The notes: a model not told the origin generated them from the letters alone. A stretch of DNA of 16,387 nt from DATAVK01 sp036267755 (GCA_036267755.1 DATAVK010000030.1:1-16387); one strand, 5' to 3'. Positions 1-6,958 are shown, counted from the first letter of the stretch. Program-made: numbers and translations.

Positions 1-146
1 GCCTTCCAGTCCAGGCGCACGGCGCCCTTGATGTGGTTCTTGTCGTAGGCGGCGGTGTCCTCGTCGACCTCCACCAGAACGACCTTGGGGTCGTCGAGGT
101 GTTGCTCGACCCAGTCGGCGTCGACGAGTACGTCGTTGCGAGCCAT
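1..146 (-). CDS. Thiosulfate sulfurtransferase (rhodanese), N-terminal 48 residues, cut by window edge
   Basis: Only the first 48 codons are present; the gene runs off the left edge. The product begins MARNDVLVDADWVEQHL and continues through VEVDEDTAAYDKNHIKGA to RLDW. This is the characteristic start of actinobacterial CysA2/SseA-type two-domain rhodaneses, which move sulfane sulfur from thiosulfate to thiol acceptors in the cytoplasm. The catalytic Cys lies in the C-terminal domain, outside the window. The ATG at 144-146 has GGAGAT a few bases upstream. The gene follows the DUF4395 gene by 36 bp on the same strand, so the two probably share the transcript that begins with the Cys leader peptide at 827. 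The family is clear; whether it should be named cysA or sseA is not. Confidence 0.88.
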   Translation of the reverse strand, partial: MARNDVLVDADWVEQHLDDPKVVLVEVDEDTAAYDKNHIKGAVRLDWK

Positions 147-182
147 CGGATCTCCTTGTTGGGTTGTGCAGGGTGGATGAGT

Positions 183-683
183 TCAGGGGGTGGTGACGGG
201 TGTGCGGGTGGTGCTTGTGCTGTCGCCGGCGTTCGCGAACATTGCGGCGTCGACCGGGACCCGGCAGACCGCCGGCCGGCCGAGCAGCTTCGCGATTCGC
301 AGCTGGACCTCGCAGCCCAGGCAGTAGCCGAACGCCGCGTTGAGGAACGCGGCCAGCGTCGCGAACGCCGTGGCGACGATCCCGAGCGGTGTGACGCCGG
401 TCAGGTAGCCGACGGCGCCGAGGACCGCGAAGCCGAACCCGACCGCCTGGGCGAAGCGTGGGGGTCCAGGCGGCTCGAGCTCGGTCGGCGGGGCCAGCCG
501 AGGCCGCACGACCCGCTTGAAGAACTGGGAGTACGGCGATGCCTGGACACCCCAGAGGGCGCCGATCCCGAAGACCACGCCCTGGGCGGCGACGACCCAG
601 CCGTTCGACGTCGCGAGCGCCACGGCGAGCACGATCAGGGTGATCGTGGCGACCACGCGCGGCCCGCGAGGGTCGAGGTACAT
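183..683 (-). CDS. DUF4395 integral membrane protein of the sulfur operon
   Basis: A 166-residue protein with about four hydrophobic segments (VVATITLIVLAVALA; VVAAQGVVFGIGALWG; a long one from FAQAVGFGF; LGIVATAFATLAAFLNAAFG). A CLGC motif follows the last segment, in GYCLGCEVQL. This is the pattern of DUF4395 proteins, which in actinobacteria commonly sit beside thioredoxin and sulfurtransferase genes. A role in membrane-linked sulfur or thiol handling is inferred from that context; the biochemical function is unknown. I chose the ATG at 681-683 because AGGAG lies 6 nt upstream. A TTG at 707 is in frame but has no ribosome binding site and would overlap the SD-sequestering hairpin. The C-terminal tail is Thr/Pro-rich. 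Confidence 0.85.
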   Translation of the reverse strand: MYLDPRGPRVVATITLIVLAVALATSNGWVVAAQGVVFGIGALWGVQASPYSQFFKRVVRPRLAPPTELEPPGPPRFAQAVGFGFAVLGAVGYLTGVTPLGIVATAFATLAAFLNAAFGYCLGCEVQLRIAKLLGRPAVCRVPVDAAMFANAGDSTSTTRTPVTTP

Positions 684-689
684 GTGGGG

Positions 690-753
690 CTCCTGACTGA
701 TCGGCAACTGGGTCGGCCGCGCTTTGGGGCGGCCCGGGTCAGCGCGTCAGGAG
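690..753 (-). promoter_or_regulatory. Predicted SD-sequestering attenuator between Cys leader and DUF4395 gene
   Basis: Read on the minus strand, the 3' end of the leader ORF carries CTCCTGAC (746-753), which includes the leader stop codon TGA. It is perfectly complementary to GTCAGGAG (690-697), which contains the AGGAG ribosome binding site of the DUF4395 gene. The 8-bp pairing would enclose a second stem, GGCCGC/GCGGCC (729-734 with 715-720). The simplest reading is that free RNA hides the ribosome binding site, while a ribosome stalled on the last Cys codons covers the anti-SD and opens it. The complementarity is seen directly; the mechanism is inferred by analogy with Cys-responsive leaders described in mycobacteria. 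Confidence 0.68.
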
Positions 754-827
754 TGACAGAGGCAGGTGGTGACGCGGCACAGATCGACCGCGCGGCGGCT
801 CCAGAGCGGGAGCCGGGGAAGATTCAC
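747..827 (-). CDS. Cys-containing regulatory leader peptide, 26 aa
   Basis: A short ORF starting with GTG at 825-827 and ending with TGA at 747-749. It encodes 26 residues beginning MNLPRLPLWSRR and ending AVDLCRVTTCLCHS. Cys codons are at positions 17, 22 and 24, so three of the last ten residues are Cys. The layout of basic residues, then VDLCRV, then a Cys cluster just before the stop matches the putative leader peptides found ahead of sulfur-assimilation and sulfurtransferase operons in actinobacteria. A -10 hexamer TAACGT ends 7 nt before the GTG, so the transcript probably starts at the start codon and is leaderless. The peptide itself is unlikely to have a function; translation speed through the Cys codons is the likely signal for the operon downstream. 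Confidence 0.8.
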   Translation of the reverse strand: MNLPRLPLWSRRAVDLCRVTTCLCHS

Positions 828-833
828 ATTGCC

Positions 834-839
834 ACGTTA
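834..839 (-). promoter_or_regulatory. -10 hexamer of leaderless promoter for the Cys leader/sulfur operon
   Basis: TAACGT on the minus strand, separated by 6 nt (GGCAAT) from the leader GTG, which puts the predicted transcription start at 827. It fits the TANNNT consensus of actinobacterial housekeeping promoters. No convincing -35 hexamer is visible. Confidence 0.6.
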
Positions 840-846
840 CCTGCTG

Positions 847-856
847 GCCACGTGGC
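847..856. promoter_or_regulatory. Perfect palindrome GCCACGTGGC, possible operator
   Basis: A 10-bp perfect dyad just upstream of the leader promoter, about -20 to -29 from its predicted start, between the divergent sulfur operon and MFS gene. Its half GCCACGT recurs at 831-837 over the -10 region, 16 bp away. A repressor or activator site is inferred from position only. Confidence 0.35.
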
Positions 857-897
857 AGTTCCATGGCGGGAATACGGCCCGAGTAGATTTAGTTGCG

Positions 898-903
898 TAG
901 GGT
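898..903 (+). promoter_or_regulatory. Possible -10 hexamer for the MFS transporter gene
   Basis: TAGGGT lies about 60 bp before the GTG start at 962; TAGATT at 884-889 is an alternative. Neither has a good -35 match, so the assignment is weak. Confidence 0.3.
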
Positions 904-961
904 AAGGACTTTAGCGGGGCGCTCGCGCCTGCCTGGACTCGCAACGACGTACGGAGCATTT

Positions 962-2749
962 GTGTCAGCCACTGCCGCCACGACCATCGCCCCGCCAGAG
1001 GGCCGGATTCCTTACAAGTGGATCGCGCTCTCGAACACCACGATCGGTGTCCTCCTGGCGACGATCAACCAGTCGATCCTGCTGATCGCGCTGCCGGACA
1101 TCTTCCGCGGCATCAAGCTCGACCCGCTGGCGCCGGGCAACACGTCGTACTTCTTGTGGATGCTGATGGGCTTCCTGCTGGTGACGTCCGTGCTGGTGGT
1201 GAGCCTTGGCCGGGTCGGCGACATGTTCGGCCGGGTCAAGATGTTCAACCTCGGCTTCGCCATCTTCACGGCCTTCTCGATCCTGCTGGCCGTGACCTGG
1301 ATGCACGGCACCCACGGCGCGCTGTGGATCATCCTGATGCGGCTCGGCCAGGGCGTGGGTGGCGCGTTCCTGTTCGCGAACTCCTCGGCGATCCTCACCG
1401 ATGCCTTCCCGTCGAACGAGCGCGGGCTGGCGCTCGGCATCAACGGTGTCGCGGCGGTCGGCGGCTCGTTCCTGGGTCTGATTCTGGGCGGCGTGCTGGC
1501 TCCCGTCGCGTGGCACCTGGTGTTCCTGGTGTCGGTGCCGATCGGCGCGTTCGGGACGATCTGGTCGTACCTCAAGCTGCACGACAACGGCCGTCGTACC
1601 GAGTCTCGAATCGACTGGTGGGGCAACGCGACGTTCGCGATCGGGCTGATCGGGATCCTCACCGGGATCGTCTACGGCCTCAACCCGTACGGCGGACACA
1701 CCATGGGGTGGACCAAGCCGTTCGTGCTGATCTGCCTCTTCGGCGGACTCGCCGTACTGATCCTGTTCGTGTTCATCGAGGTCCACACGAAGGACCCGAT
1801 GTTCCGGCTGCAGCTGTTCAAGAACCGGGCGTTCGCGATGGGCAACCTCACCGGGCTGCTCGCGGCGCTGGCTCGAGGCGGGCTGCAGTTCATGCTGATC
1901 ATCTGGCTGCAGGGAATCTGGCTGCCGGAGCACGGCTACAGCTTCGAGCGGACGCCGCTGTGGGCGGGCATCTACATGGTGCCGCTGACCGTCGGCTTCC
2001 TGATCGCAGGGCCGTTGGCGGGCAAGCTCTCCGACCGGTTCGGGCAGCGGCCGTTCGCGACCTTCGGCGTCTTCCTGACCGGTGTCGCGTTCCTGCTCTT
2101 CGATCTGCTGCCGATGAACTTCCCCTATCCGGCGTTTGCGATTCTGCTCGTGCTGGTGGGCGCGTCGATGGGGCTGTTCTTCGCCCCGAACACCGCGGGT
2201 GTCATGAACTCGCTGCCGCTCGATCAGCGCGGTGCGGGTGCCGGGATGCTCAACACGTTCCAGAACTCCGCGAGCGTGCTGTCGATCGGTGTGTTCTTCA
2301 CGGTCATCACTCTTGGGTTGGCGGCGCGGTTGCCTTCGGCGTTGTTCCACGGGCTGACCGCGCAGGGGGTGCCGGCGGCGCAGGCCCACTCGGTGGCGAA
2401 CCTGCCGCCGATCGGGTCGCTGTTCTCGGCGTTCCTGGGCTTCAACCCGATCCAGCAGCTGCTGCCGTCGGCGGCCGCGGCGCACGTGTCGGCGGCGCAC
2501 TACGCGTTCCTGACCGGGCGCGGCTTCTTCCCGAACATGATCTCGGGGCCGTTCGGTCACGGGCTGCACCTGGCGTTCCTGATGGCGGCCTTCTGCTGCT
2601 TCCTGGGCGCGGTGTTCTCGTGGCTGCGTGGCACCCCGGCGTACGAGTCGCCTGTTGGTGACACGCCTGCGCACGAGCGAGAGGCCGGCCTGGCCGGTGC
2701 GGGCGATGCCGCGATGGAGGAGATCGGCGCCGGCTCCCCCGGCCAGTAG
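962..2749 (+). CDS. MFS drug/proton antiporter, DHA2 (EmrB/QacA-like, 14 TM)
   Basis: A 595-residue inner-membrane transporter expected to export hydrophobic drugs or metabolites against a proton gradient. It starts SATAATTIAPPEGRIPYKW, then has about 14 hydrophobic segments. The loop between TM2 and TM3 carries the MFS signature (LGRVGDMFGRVKMF). GVAAVGGSFLGLILGG is an antiporter motif C-like segment, and TM1 has the NQSILLIALPDI motif typical of DHA2 members. A second MFS motif A-like loop is GPLAGKLSDRFGQRPF in the C-terminal half. The C-terminal tail after the last helix is hydrophilic. I chose GTG at 962 because GGAG lies 5 nt upstream; a TTG at 893 in frame has no such site. It is divergent from the sulfur operon and ends 7 bp before the three-arm repeat. 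The substrate cannot be predicted. Confidence 0.9.
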   Translation: MSATAATTIAPPEGRIPYKWIALSNTTIGVLLATINQSILLIALPDIFRGIKLDPLAPGNTSYFLWMLMGFLLVTSVLVVSLGRVGDMFGRVKMFNLGFAIFTAFSILLAVTWMHGTHGALWIILMRLGQGVGGAFLFANSSAILTDAFPSNERGLALGINGVAAVGGSFLGLILGGVLAPVAWHLVFLVSVPIGAFGTIWSYLKLHDNGRRTESRIDWWGNATFAIGLIGILTGIVYGLNPYGGHTMGWTKPFVLICLFGGLAVLILFVFIEVHTKDPMFRLQLFKNRAFAMGNLTGLLAALARGGLQFMLIIWLQGIWLPEHGYSFERTPLWAGIYMVPLTVGFLIAGPLAGKLSDRFGQRPFATFGVFLTGVAFLLFDLLPMNFPYPAFAILLVLVGASMGLFFAPNTAGVMNSLPLDQRGAGAGMLNTFQNSASVLSIGVFFTVITLGLAARLPSALFHGLTAQGVPAAQAHSVANLPPIGSLFSAFLGFNPIQQLLPSAAAAHVSAAHYAFLTGRGFFPNMISGPFGHGLHLAFLMAAFCCFLGAVFSWLRGTPAYESPVGDTPAHEREAGLAGAGDAAMEEIGAGSPGQ

Positions 2750-2756
2750 CTCACCC

Positions 2757-2839
2757 ACACGCATGGCCCATTGGTGTTGCTATAGGCGCACGCATGGCCC
2801 ATTGATGTTGCTATAGGCGCACCAATGGGCCATGCGTGT
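2757..2839. repeat. Three-arm element, sequence family 1, between convergent genes
   Basis: ACGCATGGCCCATTGGTG (2759-2776) is followed by a 13-nt spacer TTGCTATAGGCGC. The arm then repeats at 2790-2807 with a single G-to-A change, followed by TTGCTATAGGCG and the inverted arm CACCAATGGGCCATGCGT (2820-2837). The outer pair is a perfect 20-bp dyad (2757-2776 with 2820-2839). The inner pair has one mismatch and a 12-nt loop. It fills nearly the whole gap between the MFS gene and the DUF2993 gene and ends 2 nt before the latter's stop codon. A bidirectional terminator or a bound repeat are both possible; no T-tract follows the hairpin in either direction. Confidence 0.85.
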
Positions 2840-2841
2840 TG

Positions 2842-3540
2842 TTAGTCGGTGCCGAGGACCAGGTTCGTTGCACTCCCTGACGCCACGATGCCGTCCGAGG
2901 TCGCCTTGACCGACCCTAACGAGATCTGGAAGGGCAACCCGGTCAGCGGCAGCGAGAAGTTGATCCGTTGCGCGAGCGACAGATGCCCGACGTGCGTGCC
3001 CACTCCGGCGGAGATCTGATGGACGTGTACGTCGATGACGTTGTGCGCCAATGTCGCCGTACCCGTGCCTGACGCCGTCAGCTCGTGCCCGGCAATCGTC
3101 ACCGCGCCGGTGACCTTCAACTGACCGTTCGCCCCCGGGCTGACCCGCAGATGCTTCGGCTTCAGATAGGCGTCCATCGCGGCATACGTGATCGTCGCCT
3201 GCCCGTCGGCCCGGTCGACCGGCACCCGATGGACGTTCCCGTGCAGCGCCGCCCCGAGCTTGATGTGCGCCCCGTGCAGCTGCACCTTGAACGTCGACAC
3301 GTCGAGCCGGTTCAGCGACAGGTCGTGCACCGTCACCTTGACGTCGGAGTACTTGCCCTCGATCGCCTGGGTGAGGAACGGGAAGCCGCCGATGCTCACG
3401 TCGGGCCGCTGCGCCAGGTGCTCGTCGGTCTTGATCTTCGAGGCCAGCACCTGCGACGCGACCACGGCGCCGACCCGGTCGAGCACTACGAGTACGACGA
3501 CGAGGAACAGCACGAGCAGGAACAGCAGCCGCTTGACCAC
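2842..3540 (-). CDS. lmeA: LmeA-like DUF2993 phospholipid-binding protein, exported or membrane-anchored
   Basis: A 232-residue protein with an N-terminal hydrophobic helix (VKRLLFLLVLFLVVVLVVLDRVGA) that acts as a signal or membrane anchor. The body is beta-rich and carries the DUF2993 hallmark KIKTDEHLAQRPDVSIGGFPFLTQAIEGKYSDVKV (split here: KIKTDEHL, then VSIGGFPFLTQA, then GKYSDVKV). Mycobacterial LmeA of this family binds phospholipid and is needed for lipomannan elongation in the periplasm. It sits next to glnR there, as here, which supports orthology. Start GTG at 3540 has GGGAGG 5 nt upstream. The MoaD-like gene ends 1 nt before this start, so translation is probably coupled. Whether this organism makes lipomannan is not visible, so the exact role is inferred. 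Confidence 0.82.
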   Translation of the reverse strand: MVKRLLFLLVLFLVVVLVVLDRVGAVVASQVLASKIKTDEHLAQRPDVSIGGFPFLTQAIEGKYSDVKVTVHDLSLNRLDVSTFKVQLHGAHIKLGAALHGNVHRVPVDRADGQATITYAAMDAYLKPKHLRVSPGANGQLKVTGAVTIAGHELTASGTGTATLAHNVIDVHVHQISAGVGTHVGHLSLAQRINFSLPLTGLPFQISLGSVKATSDGIVASGSATNLVLGTD

Positions 3541-3541
3541 G

Positions 3542-3796
3542 TCAGCCTCCCGCGAATGGAGGCAGCACCTCGACGGTGCCGCCCTCGGTGAGCGTCACCG
3601 TGTCATGCGGACGGCCGCCGATGTGTGCATCGTCGACCACGAACTGGCACCGGTCGAGCAACTTCGCGAGCGGCTCGCCGTGTGTCGCCTTCGCCGCCGC
3701 GATGACGTCGGCGAGGGTGGTGCCGTCGTACCGCTCGTTGTCGACGCCCGCCGCGGCCCGCGCCGCCGCCCAGTAGCGCAGCGTCCCGGTCGCCAC
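3542..3796 (-). CDS. MoaD/ThiS-family sulfur-carrier protein
   Basis: An 84-residue ubiquitin-like protein (MATGTLRYWAAARAAAG ... GGTVEVLPPFAGG). Length, the VEVLPPFAGG end and the C-terminal Gly-Gly are those of MoaD/ThiS proteins, whose C-terminus is adenylated and converted to thiocarboxylate to donate sulfur for molybdopterin, thiamine or other products. No MoaE, MoeB or ThiG gene is nearby, so the product served is unknown. The GTG start at 3794-3796 shares one base with the stop codon of the upstream hydrolase (TAGTG), and the stop lies 1 nt before the lmeA-like start. The three genes therefore form a coupled operon. A thiocarboxylate carrier near a sulfurtransferase operon suggests a sulfur-relay link, but that is inference. 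Confidence 0.86.
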   Translation of the reverse strand: MATGTLRYWAAARAAAGVDNERYDGTTLADVIAAAKATHGEPLAKLLDRCQFVVDDAHIGGRPHDTVTLTEGGTVEVLPPFAGG

Positions 3797-4611
3797 TAGC
3801 CGGACCGGCCAGGGCCGGGACTAGCAACATGGCCGGGCCCGCGGGCCACGAGCGAAGCGAGATGCGCGCCGATCCGGTCGAGCAGCTCAGGCCCGGCGGC
3901 GCTCTCGGCGTGGCCGAACCCCTCGACCAGCCACAGCTCCTTCGGCTCCCGCGCCGCCGCGAACAACGCCTCCGGGTGCTCGAGCGGGAAGTAGTGGTCC
4001 TGGTCGCCATGCACGAACAGCACCGGGATCGGGCTGATCCGCCCGACCACCTCGACCGGCGCTTCCGGGGTCGGATCCCAACCTGCCGCGGAGATCCGGG
4101 TGCCGAACGCCCGCCGCGCGACGAAACGCCCCAGCCGGGTCTCGATCGCCCAGTGCACCCGCCGCATCGGTGCGGTGTCGCGGTAGAACCAGCGCGACAG
4201 CGCCGACACACTCACGACCGCCTCGACACCACCGTGCAGCGCCGCGTGCCGCAACACGACACTGCCGCCCATCGACCAGCCACAGGTGACGACGTCGTCG
4301 TACCCGAGGTCGCGGGCGAGCCCGACCGCCGCCTCGAGATCGAGCACTTCCAAGTCACCGACCGTCGAATGACCCTCCGAGCGACCGTGTCCGCGGAAGT
4401 CGAACGCGACGACTCCGGCGTAGCGGGACAAGGCTTCGACGACCGCCCTCACACCGGTACGGCGGGTCGATCCGGTGAAGCCGTGCGCCACCACGACGGC
4501 CAGCTTCCGGATCGGATCCGGACCCTCCACGTGGACCGCCGCCAGGCGGACACCATCGGCCGCCGTCAGCACCTCGGCATGGCCGAGTGCGGCTGAAGAC
4601 GTGGCAGGCAC
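3796..4611 (-). CDS. Alpha/beta hydrolase (serine hydrolase)
   Basis: A 271-residue cytoplasmic hydrolase with a full catalytic set. HGFTGS (43-48) forms the oxyanion region, GWSMGG (111-116) holds the nucleophile Ser113, HGDQDHYFP supplies the acid, and GFGHAE supplies the catalytic His. The cap region between strands is short, as in esterase/lipase-like members. The longest frame starts at 4788 but would overlap glnR. I chose GTG at 4609-4611, with AAGGA 7 nt upstream; GTG at 4626 is the alternative. It is the first gene of the operon with the MoaD-like and lmeA-like genes and is divergent from glnR, with about 140 bp between the starts. The substrate is unknown. The C-terminal end GPGHVASPGPGRSG looks disordered. 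Confidence 0.85.
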   Translation of the reverse strand: MPATSSAALGHAEVLTAADGVRLAAVHVEGPDPIRKLAVVVAHGFTGSTRRTGVRAVVEALSRYAGVVAFDFRGHGRSEGHSTVGDLEVLDLEAAVGLARDLGYDDVVTCGWSMGGSVVLRHAALHGGVEAVVSVSALSRWFYRDTAPMRRVHWAIETRLGRFVARRAFGTRISAAGWDPTPEAPVEVVGRISPIPVLFVHGDQDHYFPLEHPEALFAAAREPKELWLVEGFGHAESAAGPELLDRIGAHLASLVARGPGHVASPGPGRSG

Positions 4612-4750
4612 TGCGCTATCCTTCACTAGTCGGGTCAGGGCAGCGCCGCCCCCCTGGGGGATGGGTGCGTGTCGTGACCCGTTTCCTGTGTGGCCGGCGA
4701 TTGAATGCCCTTGATGGACATATCGCGGCCCTAGCCGCACAGGAGGACCC

Positions 4751-5503
4751 ATGGCCAGCCTGCTTCTGCTGACGAGCGCCTCCGGCACCTCGTCCGACGT
4801 CCTGCCGAGCCTCGCGCTTCTCGGTCACGTCGTCCGCGTGCTCCCGCTGGAAGCGGCGCCGTTGCTCGACGCCCCGCCCAGCGACCTGATCCTGCTCGAC
4901 GCCCGGCGTGAGCTGGCCGGCGCCCGGCAGACCTGCCGGCTGCTGCGTACGACGGGAACCTCGTCGCCGCTCGTCGCCGTGGTCTGTGAGGGTGGCCTCG
5001 CCGCCGTCGCCGCCGACTGGGGCCTCGACGACATCGTGCTCGACACGGCCGGGCCGGGTGAGATCGAGGCGCGGTTGCGGTTGCACCTCGGCCGCGCCGC
5101 CGCGGCCCGCGACGCGACGACGACCGAGGAGATCCGCTCCGGCGACCTGAGCATCGACGAGGCGACGTACCAGGCCAAGCTCGGCGGCCGGATGCTCGAC
5201 CTGACGTTCAAGGAGTTCGAGCTGCTGAAGTTCCTGGCGCAGCACCCCGGCCGGGTGTTCACCCGGGCGCAGCTGCTGCAGGAGGTCTGGGGCTACGACT
5301 ACTTCGGTGGCACCCGCACCGTCGACGTCCACGTCCGCCGACTGCGCGCCAAGCTCGGACCGGACCGCGAGGCGCTGATCGGCACCGTGCGCAACGTCGG
5401 CTACAAGTTCGTTGCCCAGCCGTTGGTGGCGTTGCCCGAGGACGCCACAGAGGTGTCGGTTTCCGACGCGATCGACGTACCTGTCAGCAGCACAGTGGGC
5501 TAG
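4751..5503 (+). CDS. glnR: GlnR, global nitrogen regulator (OmpR-type, atypical receiver)
   Basis: A 250-residue transcription factor. The N-terminal receiver (1-115) contains LILLDARR with Asp50, but the usual acidic pair near the N-terminus is replaced by LLLLTSASG, as in other GlnR proteins, which do not need classical phosphorylation. The C-terminal winged helix (about 130-226) includes TFKEFELLKFLAQHPGRVF, QLLQEVWGYDYFGG and the recognition helix TRTVDVHVRRLRAKLG. These segments are near-identical to GlnR of streptomycetes and mycobacteria as I recall them. It activates or represses ammonium assimilation genes (glnA, amtB and others). ATG at 4751 has AGGAGG 5 nt upstream. The mshD neighbour downstream matches mycobacterial order. 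The 139-bp upstream gap to the divergent hydrolase shows no promoter I would assign firmly. Confidence 0.93.
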   Translation: MASLLLLTSASGTSSDVLPSLALLGHVVRVLPLEAAPLLDAPPSDLILLDARRELAGARQTCRLLRTTGTSSPLVAVVCEGGLAAVAADWGLDDIVLDTAGPGEIEARLRLHLGRAAAARDATTTEEIRSGDLSIDEATYQAKLGGRMLDLTFKEFELLKFLAQHPGRVFTRAQLLQEVWGYDYFGGTRTVDVHVRRLRAKLGPDREALIGTVRNVGYKFVAQPLVALPEDATEVSVSDAIDVPVSSTVG

Positions 5504-5544
5504 AGCCCGACCACGCGCTGACAACTCGACGGGGCGGGCGTCCG

Positions 5545-5550
5545 TAGGCT
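5545..5550 (+). promoter_or_regulatory. -10 hexamer of leaderless mshD promoter
   Basis: TAGGCT followed by 7 nt (CACGGGC) and then the GTG of mshD, with no ribosome binding site in between. The same hexamer precedes the SRPBCC gene and the fluoride operon. This suggests mshD can be transcribed independently of glnR. Confidence 0.55.
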
Positions 5551-5557
5551 CACGGGC

Positions 5558-6484
5558 GTGCGCGTCGAGACCACCGATCAGCTCAGCGACGACCGAGTCG
5601 CTGCCGTCCTCGTCCTCGTCGATGCCGTGACCGCGCGGGACGGCGCGCGGCCGCTGTCCGACGCGACGATGCTCCGGCTGCGGCACCCGGTCGCGGGGTC
5701 GCAACACCTGCTGCTGTGGATCGACAGCGAGCCGGACGAGCTGCTCGGCTATGCCCACGTCGACAGCACGCGCGGCTCTCGTGGCGACTCGGAGGTCGAG
5801 CTGGCGCTACGGCCCGAGGCGCTCGGCAACGACGGGGCTCGGGAGCTGCTCAGCCAGGTACGACGGACCGCGGCTGGTCCGATCGAGCTGTGGGCGCACG
5901 GCTCGCGCTCACCGGTGCGGCAGCTCGCCGAGTCAACCGGCTTCCACTCCGACCGGGTGCTGCTCCAGCTCCGACGACCGCTCGACGGGTCGCTCGATGA
6001 GCCGGTGTGGCCGGACGGCGTGACCGTGCGCACCTTCGTGCCCGGCCAGGACGAGGCGGCGTGGCTCGAGGTCAACAACCGCGCGTTCGCCGACCACCCG
6101 GACCAGTCCGGCTGGACCCTCGACGATGTGACGGAGCGCGAGGCGGAGAGCTGGTTCGATCCGCTCGGCTTCTTCCTCGCCGAGCGGGACGGTCGGGTGG
6201 TGGGCTTCCACTGGACCAAGGTCCACCCGGCGACCAACAGCGAGCCGGCGCTCGGTGAGGTGTACGTCGTCGGGGTCGACCCGTCGATGCAGGGGCAGCG
6301 GCTCGGCCCGGCCCTGACGCTGCAGGGGCTGCGTCACTTGCAAGCGGCGGGGCTGGGCACCGCGATGCTCTATGTCGACGAGTCGAATGCCGTGGCGGTG
6401 CACCTCTATGAACGGCTCGGCTTCACCGAGCACGATCGTGACGTCAGGCTGCACGGGGAGCCGCTGAGCGACCGGGACGCCTGA
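5558..6484 (+). CDS. mshD: Mycothiol synthase (MshD), tandem GNAT acetyltransferase
   Basis: A 308-residue protein that acetylates Cys-GlcN-Ins with acetyl-CoA, the last step of mycothiol synthesis in the cytoplasm. It has two GNAT domains: a degenerate N-terminal one (about 1-140, with LLWIDSEPDELLGYAHVD) and a catalytic C-terminal one (about 150-305). Typical MshD landmarks are WLEVNNRAFADHPDQSGW, the substrate-loop region FHWTKVHP, the acetyl-CoA-binding VYVVGVDPSMQGQRLGPAL, and LYVDESNAVAVHLYERLGF. The length is usual for the family. GTG at 5558 was chosen because it begins the conserved frame and sits 7 nt after a -10 hexamer. It lies 54 bp after glnR, the order seen in mycobacteria. Confidence 0.93.
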   Translation: MRVETTDQLSDDRVAAVLVLVDAVTARDGARPLSDATMLRLRHPVAGSQHLLLWIDSEPDELLGYAHVDSTRGSRGDSEVELALRPEALGNDGARELLSQVRRTAAGPIELWAHGSRSPVRQLAESTGFHSDRVLLQLRRPLDGSLDEPVWPDGVTVRTFVPGQDEAAWLEVNNRAFADHPDQSGWTLDDVTEREAESWFDPLGFFLAERDGRVVGFHWTKVHPATNSEPALGEVYVVGVDPSMQGQRLGPALTLQGLRHLQAAGLGTAMLYVDESNAVAVHLYERLGFTEHDRDVRLHGEPLSDRDA

Positions 6485-6485
6485 C

Positions 6486-6491
6486 TAGGCT
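6486..6491 (+). promoter_or_regulatory. -10 hexamer of leaderless promoter for the SRPBCC gene
   Basis: TAGGCT begins 1 nt after the mshD stop codon and ends 8 nt before the ATG at 6500. No Shine-Dalgarno is visible, consistent with a leaderless mRNA. Confidence 0.5.
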
Positions 6492-6499
6492 TGATCTTC

Positions 6500-6940
6500 A
6501 TGGCACGCCAGGTCAGCTCGGACATCGTCATCGACGCGGCGCCGGCGACCGTTTTCGACGTACTCGCCGACCCGGGGCAGCACGGCCTGTTCGACGGGTC
6601 GGGCAGCGTCAAGGCCAAGCTGAGCGGCCCGCCCCGGCTGTACCTGGGCGCGCACTTCGCGATGCGGATGCGGATCGGTGCGCCGTACCTGACCCGGAAT
6701 CGGGTCGTGGAGTACGACGAGGACCGGCGGATCGCGTGGCGGCATTTCGCGCGGCACATCTGGCGGTACGAACTGGCGGCCGAGGGTCATGCCACGCGGG
6801 TGACCGAGACCTTCGACTATGCCGGCGCTCCGGCGGCTCTGATCTATGAGCGCGGCGGAATCCCGGCGCGGAACCACGCGTCGATCGAGACGACGCTGCA
6901 GCGGCTCAAGGTGCTGGTCGAGAGCCGCTCAACGCGCTGA
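6500..6940 (+). CDS. SRPBCC (START-like) family protein
   Basis: A 146-residue single-domain protein. The opening ARQVSSDIVIDAAPATVFDVLADPGQH is the classic first strand and helix of SRPBCC/polyketide-cyclase-like folds, and VTETFDYAGAP near residue 110 is the usual late strand before the long C-terminal helix (SIETTLQRLKVLVES). These proteins form a hydrophobic pocket that binds lipids or other small ligands. No catalytic residues can be assigned, so a function is not proposed. ATG at 6500 is preferred over TTG at 6491, which falls on the last base of the -10 hexamer. It converges on the DoxX gene, with an 18-bp gap. Confidence 0.82.
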   Translation: MARQVSSDIVIDAAPATVFDVLADPGQHGLFDGSGSVKAKLSGPPRLYLGAHFAMRMRIGAPYLTRNRVVEYDEDRRIAWRHFARHIWRYELAAEGHATRVTETFDYAGAPAALIYERGGIPARNHASIETTLQRLKVLVESRSTR

Positions 6941-6958
6941 GCTGCCGGGGTTGGCTGG

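Noticed and set aside
33..905. Plus-strand frame over the sulfur operon
   Set aside because: Shadow of the minus-strand rhodanese and DUF4395 genes; composition is Arg/Glu/Asp-rich without motifs.
965..2764. Long minus-strand open frame (about 600 codons) opposite the MFS gene
   Set aside because: It is Arg/Gln/His-rich with no recognisable motif and is the usual antisense shadow of a high-GC coding region; the plus strand has clear MFS signatures.
4660..4685. Possible GlnR box near glnR (GTGTCGTGACCCGTTTCC)
   Set aside because: It resembles GTnAC-n6-GAAAC only loosely in either orientation; spacing and half-sites do not fit well enough to call.
5498..5516. Hairpin GGGC-TAGA-GCCC at the glnR stop codon
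   Set aside because: Only a 4-bp stem with no U-tract; too weak for a terminator call in DNA this GC-rich.
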